Positions 7,223-15,645 of a stretch of 33,902 nucleotides of DNA are shown here, in pieces. The notes below the pieces were generated by a model, which worked only from the letters and a program-made list of their open reading frames with translations, was not told the DNA's origin and ran no database searches. Within the stretch, counting starts at the first letter, position 1. The number at the start of each line of letters is the position of its first letter. The stretch covers positions 1-33,902 of the forward strand of contig CAYPEK010000040.1 in assembly GCA_964409645.1 (NCBI GenBank), read 5' to 3'. The DNA comes from CAYPEK01 sp964409645 (GTDB lineage: Bacteria > UBP15 > UBA6099). The translations under genes and the position numbers were made by a program.

Positions 7223-8737
7223 ATGGAACATCGAGTAAGAACACTTCTCATAGGTCTGGACGGCGCGGAGCTGGATTTCATCCGCGAGCTTGCAGCGACG
7301 GGAGAGTTGCCGAATCTCAAAAAAATGCTTGAAGGCGGCGCTGCGGGCAAGATGCGGTCAACCCCTGCTTTCATCAGCGCAGCGGCATGGTCTTCCATTA
7401 TTACAGGCCGCAACCCCGGCAAAACACGCGTGTTCGATTGGATGAACAAAAGAGCGGGCGGCGGATTCGTCGAATCGATAGCCAACTCGCTCTATCGCGA
7501 AAGCCGCGCATTCTGGCATGAGTTCGGCGAATCGATTCGTGCAGCGGTGATTCATGTTCCTTGCACGTATCCGCCGGAGAAATTGAACGGAATAATGATT
7601 TCGGGTCAGGGTCATCCGCCCGTCTCCGACGCCAAAATATCGTATCCGGAAAACCTGTTCGAAACTTTTCCGGAGGAACACCTGCCGTACGTAAGCGAAT
7701 ATGTGGAACTTGAAAAAGCGCGTGCGAAGGGTCTCTCCGTATCCGATGCGCTGAAACTGTTCTCCGATGCGGAGGACAGAAGAACCAGACTGACGATCGA
7801 CCTCTGCAAGAGGGAAAAAGCCGATTTCTGCATGATCGTCTATACCTCGACGGACCAGTTCGGCCACTCCGGCGACAGTGGTTTTAAGGCAAAGGCGGAG
7901 GCGTACAAAAACTGCGACCGCAATGTCGGTGTGCTGATGAGCAATCTCGCCGATGAGTACACAACCACCGTCATCATATCCGACCACGGCAATGTGCCGA
8001 TAAGAAAGAAGCTGAATTTCTGGAAATTTTTCCGCGATCGCGGATTGATCCGGACAGCGCTCGGAATCGATCTCTACACGGCAGTCCCGCATTCTGTATG
8101 CGGTTCGATGATAATCAAAGTGCGAGGACGCGACAGACGCGGCATTGTAAAACCTTCCGACTATGAGGAAGTCAGAAACAGAGTTATTGACGCGCTCGAA
8201 AGCGCCCGCGACGATAGCGGCGACCCGATTTTCAGCAAAATATACAAACGCGAGGAAATTTACACCGGGCCTTATCTCGAAGAGGCGCCTGACCTGAATT
8301 ACGAGCTTGTCGATGAACACACGCAGATCGTTTTCACTCCGGCGCCCGCGAACGCCCCGTTCATTGAAAATTACGTGCCGGAGAAATCTCTATCCGACTC
8401 CATCTTCGCAAAAAACGATACCGGGATTCACAACAGGTACGGTATTTTCATAGCGACTGGCGAGAACATTCCGCGCGGTAAATCACTCCAAGGCGAAATA
8501 TCGGTTTACGACGTCGCGCCGGTTATCCTCCACTCGCTCGGACTTGCAATTCCTGACGACTACGACGGAAAGATCCCTGAAGGACTGTTCGATACAAAAT
8601 ATATGGCAGACAATCCGACCCGTACAAAAGAAGCTGACCCGGACCAGAAGCCGCCACAACCCGATGAAGATCAAGCATACACCGAAGAAGAAGAAGAAAT
8701 GATTCGGAAGCGACTCGAAGACCTTGGATATATTTAA
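7223..8737 (+). CDS. Alkaline-phosphatase-superfamily phosphohydrolase (type I phosphodiesterase/nucleotide pyrophosphatase-like)
   Basis: A 504-residue cytosolic-looking protein without a signal peptide. The metal-binding pattern of the superfamily is visible: Asp13 in LIGLDGA, D211 and H215 in STDQFGH, D254-H255 in ISDHG and H403 in GIHNRYGIFIATG. The nucleophile position, usually Thr before PAW, is Ser52 in FISAAAW, followed by TGRNPGKTRVFDW. Members hydrolyse phosphodiesters, pyrophosphates or phosphonates; the substrate cannot be assigned. The C-terminus carries an acidic, Pro-rich linker and an EEEEEMIRKRLEDLGYI tail that resembles a short peptide-binding or oligomerisation helix. The start codon directly abuts the lipA stop, making this the last gene of the gcv operon. 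Confidence 0.85.
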   Translation: MEHRVRTLLIGLDGAELDFIRELAATGELPNLKKMLEGGAAGKMRSTPAFISAAAWSSIITGRNPGKTRVFDWMNKRAGGGFVESIANSLYRESRAFWHEFGESIRAAVIHVPCTYPPEKLNGIMISGQGHPPVSDAKISYPENLFETFPEEHLPYVSEYVELEKARAKGLSVSDALKLFSDAEDRRTRLTIDLCKREKADFCMIVYTSTDQFGHSGDSGFKAKAEAYKNCDRNVGVLMSNLADEYTTTVIISDHGNVPIRKKLNFWKFFRDRGLIRTALGIDLYTAVPHSVCGSMIIKVRGRDRRGIVKPSDYEEVRNRVIDALESARDDSGDPIFSKIYKREEIYTGPYLEEAPDLNYELVDEHTQIVFTPAPANAPFIENYVPEKSLSDSIFAKNDTGIHNRYGIFIATGENIPRGKSLQGEISVYDVAPVILHSLGLAIPDDYDGKIPEGLFDTKYMADNPTRTKEADPDQKPPQPDEDQAYTEEEEEMIRKRLEDLGYI

Positions 8738-8740
8738 CGT

Positions 8741-8780
8741 TTAAAACAAAAACGGCGGCTATGAAAGCCGCCGCTCTTTC
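8741..8780. terminator. Bidirectional intrinsic terminator
   Basis: CGGCGGCT (8753-8760), loop ATGAA and AGCCGCCG (8766-8773) form an 8-bp stem. On the minus strand it is followed by TTTTTGTTTTAAA, a good terminator for the acyl-CoA operon ending at 8796. On the plus strand it is followed only by CTCTTTC, a weaker stop for the gcv operon. Confidence 0.85.
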
Positions 8781-8795
8781 AGACAAATAAAGATT

Positions 8796-9830
8796 TCATC
8801 CAAACACGCTCAGATCAATATTTTTCAGGATTTCCTTTTTCATCAAATCAATTTTAGTTTCATCTTCCTTGGTTATCAGCGCTTCCATGCCGTCTATCTG
8901 CTTCGCCGTGTAGTGCGTGTCCCACGGCACAAGCAGCAGCGGCACGTTTGCTTCATGCGCTTTCGATATAATTATCGACTGCGGAAGAATGTTGTTCGTA
9001 AGTATAATGCACGAAACGCCGCCTTCGAGCGCCGCGAGTATGATGTCGCTTCGGTCGCCGCCGGTGATCAGTAGTTTTGCCTCTTTGCCGTACACCGGAT
9101 TGTTCATGTATGAACCCGCCGACAACGCGCCGATGAAAACGTTCTTCACGACATTGTCGAGTCCGCCCTCGCCAGCGATCACCTTCGCGAAAGTCCGCTC
9201 GACGAGATACCTGACAGACATGTATCCGAGCTCAGGCAGATGCGGGATGACACCGAGCACCTTCACGCCGAGTTCCTTCAGCGACCCCAGATGCGTCTCG
9301 CGAAAATCCTCCGCGTCCTTTATGTTGTTGATAATCACTCCCGCAAGATTTATCTTATCGAACCCAATGTACTCCTTGATGAACGTAATATCGTCGAGAA
9401 CGACATATTCGTCCCCGCCGACGACCAGCAGCAGCTTGCCGCCGATATAGTTCGCTACCGAGAGCGCATCGAGATGAACCGACGCGCCGTACCTGAGGTC
9501 GCTCCCGCCTTCGACAAGCAGGATGTCCTTCCCCGCCGCGGCCTCACCCGCGCGCTCGATCACTTTCTCCCTCGTCGTCTCCTCGTCGTATATGTACCGG
9601 AACTTCGCGTGTTCGAAGCCGATACTCATGTTCTCCGGGAAGCCTTCGAGGTCAAGTATGCCCGTCATGAGCGCCGCGTCGTAGTCCCACAACTGCTTTT
9701 TCTTGTACAGCAGCCTGTCTCCGAACGGCTTCATGTAGCCGAACTTTTTATCGAGAGCTTTCACGAGGCCGACCGCTATCGATGTCTTTCCCGCATGCTT
9801 TTGTGTCGATGCAATAATAATTTTCTCCAT
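8796..9830 (-). CDS. BioD-like/DRTGG-domain P-loop protein (phosphotransacetylase-associated family)
   Basis: A 344-residue protein whose N-terminal half is a dethiobiotin-synthetase/CobQ-like P-loop domain (STQKHAGKTSIAVG, residues 8-21; LLLVEGG later). The C-terminal part is a DRTGG domain (TGGDRSDIILAALEGG, ILPQ and VPLLLVPWDTHYTAKQID). This same pair forms the N-terminal regulatory part of long phosphotransacetylases, but the Pta catalytic domain is absent here. Stand-alone versions are probably ATP-binding sensors or regulators of acyl-CoA/acetate enzymes; the exact role is unknown. It begins 12 bases after the ADP-forming synthetase gene and is the last gene of that operon, which fits such a role. 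Confidence 0.85.
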   Translation of the reverse strand: MEKIIIASTQKHAGKTSIAVGLVKALDKKFGYMKPFGDRLLYKKKQLWDYDAALMTGILDLEGFPENMSIGFEHAKFRYIYDEETTREKVIERAGEAAAGKDILLVEGGSDLRYGASVHLDALSVANYIGGKLLLVVGGDEYVVLDDITFIKEYIGFDKINLAGVIINNIKDAEDFRETHLGSLKELGVKVLGVIPHLPELGYMSVRYLVERTFAKVIAGEGGLDNVVKNVFIGALSAGSYMNNPVYGKEAKLLITGGDRSDIILAALEGGVSCIILTNNILPQSIIISKAHEANVPLLLVPWDTHYTAKQIDGMEALITKEDETKIDLMKKEILKNIDLSVFG

Positions 9831-9842
9831 TTTAACCGCCGC

Positions 9843-11963
9843 CTATTCCGATTTTGTCAGCAATATCCGCGCGTCGAGCGCTTTCGCGCCCTCGCCTTCA
9901 GGATACACGACCAGCGGGTTGATCTCCAGATCGGAAATCTCCCTGTGCTTGTATATTACCGCGCCGACCCTCATTATCGTGTCGGCGACTTTCGCTATGT
10001 CCTTCTTCGCCTCGCCCCGCGCACCGAGCAGCAACGGGTACGACTTGATACCGGCTATCATGTTCATCACTTCCGAACTTGTGAGGGGAAACGACCTGAA
10101 TGTGACGTCCTTCATCACCTCGACGTAAATCCCTCCGAGTCCGATCATCACTATCGGGCCGAACGATCCATCGATGCGCGCGCCTATGATAGTTTCGGTG
10201 CCCTTCCGCAACTGCTCCGCCACTTCTATGCCTTCTATGATCGCGTTCGGATTGTATGCACGGGCGCTGTGTATTATTGCCTCGTACGCATCCACAACTT
10301 CCTTTTCGTCGTCTATGTCCAGCGCAACTCCGCCCGCGTCCGTCTTATGTATAATGTCTTTCGACACTATCTTCATCACTACCGGGAATCCGATCTTCTT
10401 CGCCAGCTCCACCGCCTCGCGCATATTGCGCGCAACGCCCGTCTTCGGCATCTGAATCCCCGCCGCCTGCATCAGTTCCGCCGCCTCGTGCGACAGCAGA
10501 AATTGCCTTTTGTCCTGCCTCACTCGCTTAATAATCTCTTCGATCGCCGCGTGATCGATCAAGTCGTAAACGCTCTCATCGTAAACGGGCGGCTTCAGCG
10601 CCTTATTCCGATAATCCGCGTACAGCGCGCCGAGGCACGATACGGCCTCGTACACATCGAAGAAAATCGGCACTTTGTTTCGGTACTCCGCTATGCAGTT
10701 ATCGATCTTCGGGCCGCCAAAGAATGAAAACACCATCGGCTTTTTAGACTTGCCGCCGGAGAAATATTTTTCAAGCGTCACCGCGAGCCGATCGGAATCA
10801 AAAACAGCTGTCTCGCATCCGAGACAGATTATCGAACTCACTTCCGGCGTCGCCATCGCAGCATCGAGCGATTTGTCGTAGTCCTCGATCGGTGCTCCGC
10901 CTGTTATGTCGATCGGATTTTTAATCGATCCGAACTCCGGCACAACCGTCGAAAAAGCGCCCCTCAGCATTTCGATATCATCCGACAGCGACACGTTGTA
11001 CTTCTCGCAAGCGTCCGTCGCAAGCACGCCCATACCGCCGCCGTTCGTTATTATCACACCGTTCTCTCCAACAGGCGCCGGAGTCTTTGAAAGGAACTTG
11101 CACCAGTTCAGCGCCTCGTCGAGACTTTCCGCGCGGATAACCCCGCACTGCCTCATGACATCCGAAAAAATACCGTCGGTGCCGGCCAGCGACCCGGTGT
11201 GCGATGCCGCAGCGACCGCGCCGCGTTTCGAGCGCCCGGACTTAATCACGATTACCGGTTTCTTTCTCGTCGCATCTCTGAGTATCCGGACAAGCCGCTC
11301 GCCGTCTTTCACACCCTCGATGTACATTAAAATAACTGCAACCTCATCCTTCGGGACGAGATATTCGAGCAAATCCGCTTCGTTGATATCAGACTTATTG
11401 CCCACCGAAACGATCGCCGACAAGCCGATGTTTTCAGTGAGCGTCTTGCCCATCATAGCGATTCCGAGAGCGCCGCTCTGAGTGATTATCGCAACATTGC
11501 CGGGAACAACCTCCCTCGGGCCGAATGTAGCATTCATTGACGAGAAAGCGGAGTACAGTCCGAAAATATTCGGGCCAAGCACCCGCATCCCGTGATCGTG
11601 CGCGAACGAAACTATTCTCTTTTCCTCTTCCAGATTTCCTACCTCCGAAAAACCGGAAGTTATGATGGAGACAAACTTCACACTCCTTTTTGCGCACTCT
11701 TTGATTGAATCGAATACGAATTTCGCCGGAATCACGATAGTCGCAAGGTCTATATCCCCATCGGCGTCCGTAACACTCTTGCAGGCGGGAATGCCCAGCA
11801 CTTCGCCGCCGCTCGGATTAATCGGATACACCTTGCCCGGATACTTCATCGCAAGAATATTCTGTACCACCTTATAACCTATTTTGCCGGGATGTGAAGA
11901 AGCCCCCACAACGGCAACCGATCTTGGTTCGAATAAATAACTTACGTCAGGATTGTTTTCCAT
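9843..11963 (-). CDS. ADP-forming acyl-CoA (acetate--CoA) ligase, fused alpha-beta
   Basis: A 706-residue fused ADP-forming acetyl-CoA synthetase, which converts acyl-CoA, ADP and phosphate to acid, CoA and ATP. In order it has a CoA-binding Rossmann domain (VAVVGASSHPGKIGY, residues 16-30), ligase-CoA-like domains with the phosphorylated His255 in ASHTGSLAGTDG, and a C-terminal ATP-grasp domain with the second conserved His539 in IIHKTDAGGVALDI. The ATG at 11963 is chosen because AAGGA lies 8-12 bases upstream and the protein then starts at the family N-terminus; the frame extends to 12023 inside the neighbour. It overlaps the CoA-transferase gene by 17 bases. Substrate could be acetyl-, propionyl- or aryl-acyl-CoA. 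Confidence 0.93.
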   Translation of the reverse strand: MENNPDVSYLFEPRSVAVVGASSHPGKIGYKVVQNILAMKYPGKVYPINPSGGEVLGIPACKSVTDADGDIDLATIVIPAKFVFDSIKECAKRSVKFVSIITSGFSEVGNLEEEKRIVSFAHDHGMRVLGPNIFGLYSAFSSMNATFGPREVVPGNVAIITQSGALGIAMMGKTLTENIGLSAIVSVGNKSDINEADLLEYLVPKDEVAVILMYIEGVKDGERLVRILRDATRKKPVIVIKSGRSKRGAVAAASHTGSLAGTDGIFSDVMRQCGVIRAESLDEALNWCKFLSKTPAPVGENGVIITNGGGMGVLATDACEKYNVSLSDDIEMLRGAFSTVVPEFGSIKNPIDITGGAPIEDYDKSLDAAMATPEVSSIICLGCETAVFDSDRLAVTLEKYFSGGKSKKPMVFSFFGGPKIDNCIAEYRNKVPIFFDVYEAVSCLGALYADYRNKALKPPVYDESVYDLIDHAAIEEIIKRVRQDKRQFLLSHEAAELMQAAGIQMPKTGVARNMREAVELAKKIGFPVVMKIVSKDIIHKTDAGGVALDIDDEKEVVDAYEAIIHSARAYNPNAIIEGIEVAEQLRKGTETIIGARIDGSFGPIVMIGLGGIYVEVMKDVTFRSFPLTSSEVMNMIAGIKSYPLLLGARGEAKKDIAKVADTIMRVGAVIYKHREISDLEINPLVVYPEGEGAKALDARILLTKSE

Positions 11964-13860
11964 GGGTTTCCTTGAATCCGAGTTTGTACTTGAACACGCC
12001 GCCGAACTCTCTTTTCTCGACATCGTATCCCATTTTCTCGATCAAACGGACTATAGGTTTATTCTCGCTCAAAACCTCCGCCGTGAAACCGAGCAAACCG
12101 CTCTTTTTCGCTAAAAATGTAAGGTAGGATATCAATTCCGTTCCCAACCCTCTTCCCTGCTTGTCATCCCTCACAACAACCGCCGCCTCTGCCGTATGCA
12201 TATCCTCGTTTATCCCGTACTGCGCTATGCCGGCGATCTCTTCCACACCACCCTCGTCCATGATAGCAAGTATCACAAGTTCCTTAGTATAATCTATAAC
12301 AACAAATTCCTGCAAACGCTCGTGCGGCATATCCGTACGCGGCGATATGAAACGCCTGTACATGCTCTGCCCTGTGAGCGAATAGAAAAAATCCTTCAGC
12401 AGCGGCTCGTCGCTTATCTTCACCGGCCTCATGAACACCTCATGACCCGACTTCGTCGTCCGGTAAAGCTCGATGGCCTCCGGGTACTCCCCGCGACGTC
12501 CGGGAATGAACGCCTGATCCCGGAAGATGTAGTTCAGCTTCTTCGCCTCCTGAATCAACTGCGTCCTGAATTGCGGATGCGCAATCGCTATCAACTCCAT
12601 CGAGCGCTCCCGCACGTTCTTGCCGTGAAGGTACGCTATCCCGTACTCCGTGACAACATAATGCACGTCGCTCCGATTCAGCGTCGCCCCGGCGCCCTGA
12701 CTCAGAAACGGCACTATACGCGACCTCGTCCCGTCGTCCGTGGTCGATTGCAGCGCGATTATCGTCTTCCCGCCATTCGCCAGCACCGCCCCGCGCATGA
12801 AGTCCGCCTGACCGCCTATCCCGCTGTAAAATAATTTCCCGATCGACTCCGAACTCGCCTGACCCGTCAGGTCTATCTCGAGCGTACTGTTGATTGCCGT
12901 CATATTATCGTGCTGCGCGATCACCAGCGGATTGTTCGTATAGTCGATCGTCCTGAACTCGATCTGCGGATTGTCGTGGATATATCTGTACGTCTCTTCC
13001 TTGCCCATGCAGAACGCCGCGATAGACTTGCCCCTGTTCACGGCCTTCCTCGAATTGTCCACCACACCAAGCTTCATCAGGTTAACAATTCCGTCCGACA
13101 ACAGTTCGGTGTGCACGCCAAGATTCTTCTTGTTCTTCAGATTCGCGATCACCGCGTCGGGCAGACTCCCGTAGCCGACCTGTATCGTGTCGCCGTCCTG
13201 AACAAGTTTTGCCACATAGCTACCGATACGTTCCGCTATCTCGTCGGAAACGTGCGGATCGTATTCGAGAAGTGGTTCGTCGTGCGGCAATATGTAATTC
13301 ACGTCGTTCACGTGTATGAACGTATCCCCGTGCACCCTCGGCATCATCGAGTTAATCTGCACGATCACGATCTTCGCGCGCTCCACCGCCGCCTTCACTA
13401 TATCCACGCTGACCCCTAGGCTGAGAAAGCCGTGGTTGTCGGGCGGCGTCGTCTGAATCAGCGCGACGTCGATCGGCACCATCCCGCGATAAATCAGCTT
13501 CGGCACCGCGGACAACGAAATCGGCGTATAGTCCGCCATCCCCTTGTTAACAGCATCGCGCGTATTCTTTCCGACGAAGAACGAATTGTGCCTGAAATTT
13601 TGTTTGAATTTCTCGTCCGTGTACGGCGCCACGCCGAGCGTCCATACATGCAGAACTTCCGCGTCGAAAAATGCCTTTGGATGCGTATCGACAAAGTTCA
13701 CCATCGCGCGAACCAGATACTGCGGTTCACCGCAGCCTGTGCTGATGAATATATGATCTCCCCTGTGGATACGGCCGAACATCTCTTCTTCGGTTGCAAA
13801 TTTTTCAGGGTAATCTGTTTTAAGCTGGTTTATAACCGTGTCGTACTGCTCAAGCCCCAT
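11947..13860 (-). CDS. Acetyl-CoA hydrolase/transferase fused to a GNAT acetyltransferase domain
   Basis: The first about 470 of 637 residues form the two-part acetyl-CoA hydrolase/4-hydroxybutyrate CoA-transferase family (FISTGCGEPQYLVRAM, VGYGSLPDAV, VTEYGIAYLHGKNVRERSMELI). Residues from about 476 on are a GNAT domain with the acetyl-CoA loop DKQGRGLGTEL and a SENKPIVRLIEKMGY end. The CoA-transferase part moves CoA between acyl groups or hydrolyses acyl-CoA. The GNAT part may acetylate a protein lysine, possibly on the neighbouring ligase, as Pat-type enzymes do to acyl-CoA synthetases; that is inference. The ATG at 13860 follows GAGGTG. It is first in a three-gene operon. Confidence 0.92.
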   Translation of the reverse strand: MGLEQYDTVINQLKTDYPEKFATEEEMFGRIHRGDHIFISTGCGEPQYLVRAMVNFVDTHPKAFFDAEVLHVWTLGVAPYTDEKFKQNFRHNSFFVGKNTRDAVNKGMADYTPISLSAVPKLIYRGMVPIDVALIQTTPPDNHGFLSLGVSVDIVKAAVERAKIVIVQINSMMPRVHGDTFIHVNDVNYILPHDEPLLEYDPHVSDEIAERIGSYVAKLVQDGDTIQVGYGSLPDAVIANLKNKKNLGVHTELLSDGIVNLMKLGVVDNSRKAVNRGKSIAAFCMGKEETYRYIHDNPQIEFRTIDYTNNPLVIAQHDNMTAINSTLEIDLTGQASSESIGKLFYSGIGGQADFMRGAVLANGGKTIIALQSTTDDGTRSRIVPFLSQGAGATLNRSDVHYVVTEYGIAYLHGKNVRERSMELIAIAHPQFRTQLIQEAKKLNYIFRDQAFIPGRRGEYPEAIELYRTTKSGHEVFMRPVKISDEPLLKDFFYSLTGQSMYRRFISPRTDMPHERLQEFVVIDYTKELVILAIMDEGGVEEIAGIAQYGINEDMHTAEAAVVVRDDKQGRGLGTELISYLTFLAKKSGLLGFTAEVLSENKPIVRLIEKMGYDVEKREFGGVFKYKLGFKETHGKQS

Positions 13861-13892
13861 CGCCTACACCTCATACCTTATACTGCCGCCCG

Positions 13893-13936
13893 ATTATATA
13901 TTATAAGAAATATTTTCCGATTATTTCACCATTATA
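13893..13936 (-). promoter_or_regulatory. Probable promoter region of the acyl-CoA operon
   Basis: The AT-rich stretch contains three minus-strand TATAAT hexamers (13936-13931, 13905-13900, 13898-13893). None has a good -35 box at the right distance, so the exact promoter cannot be fixed. No gene is seen in 13861-14008. Confidence 0.35.
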
Positions 13937-14008
13937 CATTTTTTCTTTATTCTCGAAACCGCCGGAAAATTAAAAACTAATTCATTACATCGCATTACCG
14001 TTGCGGAA

Positions 14009-14081
14009 TGGAGACTACGGGATTCGAACCCGTGACCTCCGCCGTGCAAGGGCGGCGTTCTCCCAGCTGAACTAAGTCCCC
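14009..14081 (-). tRNA. tRNA-Ala (anticodon TGC)
   Basis: The 73-base minus-strand sequence folds as a full cloverleaf: acceptor GGGGACT/AGTCTCC with one G-U pair, D-stem GTTC/GAAC, anticodon stem CCGCC/GGCGG with loop CTTGCAC, and T-arm ACGGG-TTCGAAT-CCCGT. Anticodon TGC reads GCN alanine codons. The discriminator base is A. The CCA end is not encoded (TTC follows), so a CCA-adding enzyme is needed. It is a lone tRNA gene, not part of an rRNA operon here. Confidence 0.97.
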
Positions 14082-14101
14082 ATTATCATTTCAGCCATAG
14101 T

Positions 14102-14130
14102 ATGATAGTGGCATGGTTTATGTGTGTCAA
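14102..14130 (-). promoter_or_regulatory. Strong sigma-70 promoter of tRNA-Ala
   Basis: On the minus strand TTGACA (14130-14125), a 17-base spacer and TATCAT (14107-14102). The predicted start near 14095 lies about 14 bases before the mature tRNA 5' end at 14081. Confidence 0.75.
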
Positions 14131-14147
14131 GAACATGCGGCCGGCTT

Positions 14148-15506
14148 CTATCCCAGAAGCCATGCATATAGACCGTAAACCGCAAGCAGCGCCAGCAAGT
14201 CGGAAAGCGAGAGCAGCGTCGGATTCAGTATAATCGTCCTCGCCTGAGCGCTGAATCGGGACAGCAGAAACAGGACCACACCCGCAATCGACCCCGCAAT
14301 CGACGCGGAAAACACCGAGAGTCCCGCGAACATCGGCATTTTCAATTCCGCTCTTATCAAAAGAGCGGCGGCGGCGGCGATCAATGCGAAAAACAGCGCC
14401 GTCGCAATAGCCATAATCATCCCGCGACGCTTGTGTGCAACCCCAATCTGACCCGCGAAAAACTGCTTCTGCATCAGAACCAGCGTGTACCTTAAATATA
14501 TTCTACCAACAGCAACCACGAGCGGCGCCAGCGGGAACAGAATCGCTACATTTGATTTCGGCTTTATCAGCACCGCCATAACCACTGCCACAATCAATGA
14601 GACAGCCATCGCGCCCAATAAAAGCGCCGCGCGAGGCAGCATTCCCGAAAAAGTTTCTATTTCCGCGTCAACTCCCGGCGCCGCCATGCACGCCGCCGAA
14701 TCCAGCCATGTCTCTTTCTCATTTTCCAGAAACTTATACGCCGCGCGTGCCGTCACAACACCGATCAGCACGTTATTCGCATCTGTTACCGGAGCGTTGT
14801 CCATTCCGTAGTGAATAAGAGTGCGCGCCGCAGTCGCGGGATCGTCGTCCGCCTTCAGTCTGAAAGGCGATTCCACCGCGATTTTCGACATGCGCTCCGC
14901 TTGATCGGCTTCAAGTATCAGCGCGTGCAAATCCGCTGTTCCCACGAATGTTTCACGTTGATCTACTATATAAATTTTATTAGGCCTGTCCACTGAATGT
15001 TTAAGTTCCCTGAACATCCTTAGCGTTTCGGCTATTGTCACATCGTCTCTTACTTTCATAAAATCGTCCGTGACAAGCGCCGCCATGCCGGACTGCTTGT
15101 GCATGCACGGTTCAGCTTTTCGAACGGCTTCCGGCGGCAACTGACTCAGCAACGCGTGCGTCTGAGATTCGGGAAGTCCGTCGAAAAGCTCCATCAGCGC
15201 CCTGTTCGACGATTCCGAAATAATCTGTGCAAGACGTTCGTGCGGCAGCCGCCACAGCAGCCGGAACCTCTGCTCGTCGTCAGAGCAAAGGAAACGAAGC
15301 AGCGCCATCAGCCGTTCATTGTCGAGCGCTCCGAGAAGCTCGTCGAGCTCGCCGTGCTGAAATTTTTTAATAATCTCGCAGAGATCCGCCGGGTGTATTG
15401 TGTTGAGGGCTTCTCTGAGCAGATGCGGTTTGTCGTTACGGATGTAATCGAGCAGTTCGCGCTTTCGCGCCTGCTGCATCTCGCTTTTTTTATCCGAACC
15501 GAACAT
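14148..15506 (-). CDS. MgtE-like membrane protein with divergent transport domain
   Basis: A 452-residue protein with the MgtE layout. First comes an N-terminal helical domain (HPADLCEIIKKF, residues 38-49). Two CBS domains follow (about 146-260; KIYIVDQRETFVGTADL and DNAPVTDANNVLIGVV), then five hydrophobic helices from about residue 290. The last helix keeps the conserved Asp436 in NPTLLSLSDLLALL. The ion-filter segment, where MgtE has GGNAGxQ, reads VAVGRIYLRY, so the glycine/asparagine filter is lost. Mg2+ transport is therefore doubtful; it may be a sensor or carry another ion. The ATG at 15506 has GGAG 7 bases upstream; a GTG at 15563 would add a non-homologous extension. Confidence 0.8.
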   Translation of the reverse strand: MFGSDKKSEMQQARKRELLDYIRNDKPHLLREALNTIHPADLCEIIKKFQHGELDELLGALDNERLMALLRFLCSDDEQRFRLLWRLPHERLAQIISESSNRALMELFDGLPESQTHALLSQLPPEAVRKAEPCMHKQSGMAALVTDDFMKVRDDVTIAETLRMFRELKHSVDRPNKIYIVDQRETFVGTADLHALILEADQAERMSKIAVESPFRLKADDDPATAARTLIHYGMDNAPVTDANNVLIGVVTARAAYKFLENEKETWLDSAACMAAPGVDAEIETFSGMLPRAALLLGAMAVSLIVAVVMAVLIKPKSNVAILFPLAPLVVAVGRIYLRYTLVLMQKQFFAGQIGVAHKRRGMIMAIATALFFALIAAAAALLIRAELKMPMFAGLSVFSASIAGSIAGVVLFLLSRFSAQARTIILNPTLLSLSDLLALLAVYGLYAWLLG

Positions 15507-15645
15507 ATTTGTTCTCCGCGGGCCTACCCACGCCGTTCCTTTGCCATAAAGCAAAGAAACCACGACTCAGCCGGTACGATCTTTCAATGTTCCGGTTGTC
15601 CGAGCGCCGTGGTTCTTCAGGACGCATTTTGCGTCTTGTTATTTT
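15507..15645 (-). other. Structured leader upstream of the MgtE-like gene
   Basis: The 139-base gap can fold several helices on the minus strand. AACCACG (15614-15608) pairs with CGTGGTT (15565-15559) and encloses facing CCGG blocks. CTTTGC and GCAAAG form a 6-bp hairpin around TTTATG near 15540-15557. A separate GACGCA/TGCGTC hairpin (about 15621-15634) lies just after the TPR gene stop. It does not match the magnesium M-box motif as I know it. It could be a cation- or ligand-sensing leader, an intercistronic processing signal, or chance. Confidence 0.35.

Noticed and set aside
7358..8320. A 320-codon minus-strand open frame inside the phosphohydrolase gene
   Set aside because: It is antisense to a gene with all superfamily metal-binding motifs, and its own translation has no family signature.
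9240..10727. A 495-codon open frame on the plus strand opposite the ligase and DRTGG genes
   Set aside because: It is antisense to two strongly supported genes, is extremely rich in Arg, His and Leu, and shows no domain. It reflects GC-skewed third positions of the real genes.
15621..15645. Intrinsic terminator after the TPR gene
   Set aside because: The GACGCA/TGCGTC hairpin has its T-run on the plus strand, where no gene is transcribed; on the gene strand the run comes before the hairpin.
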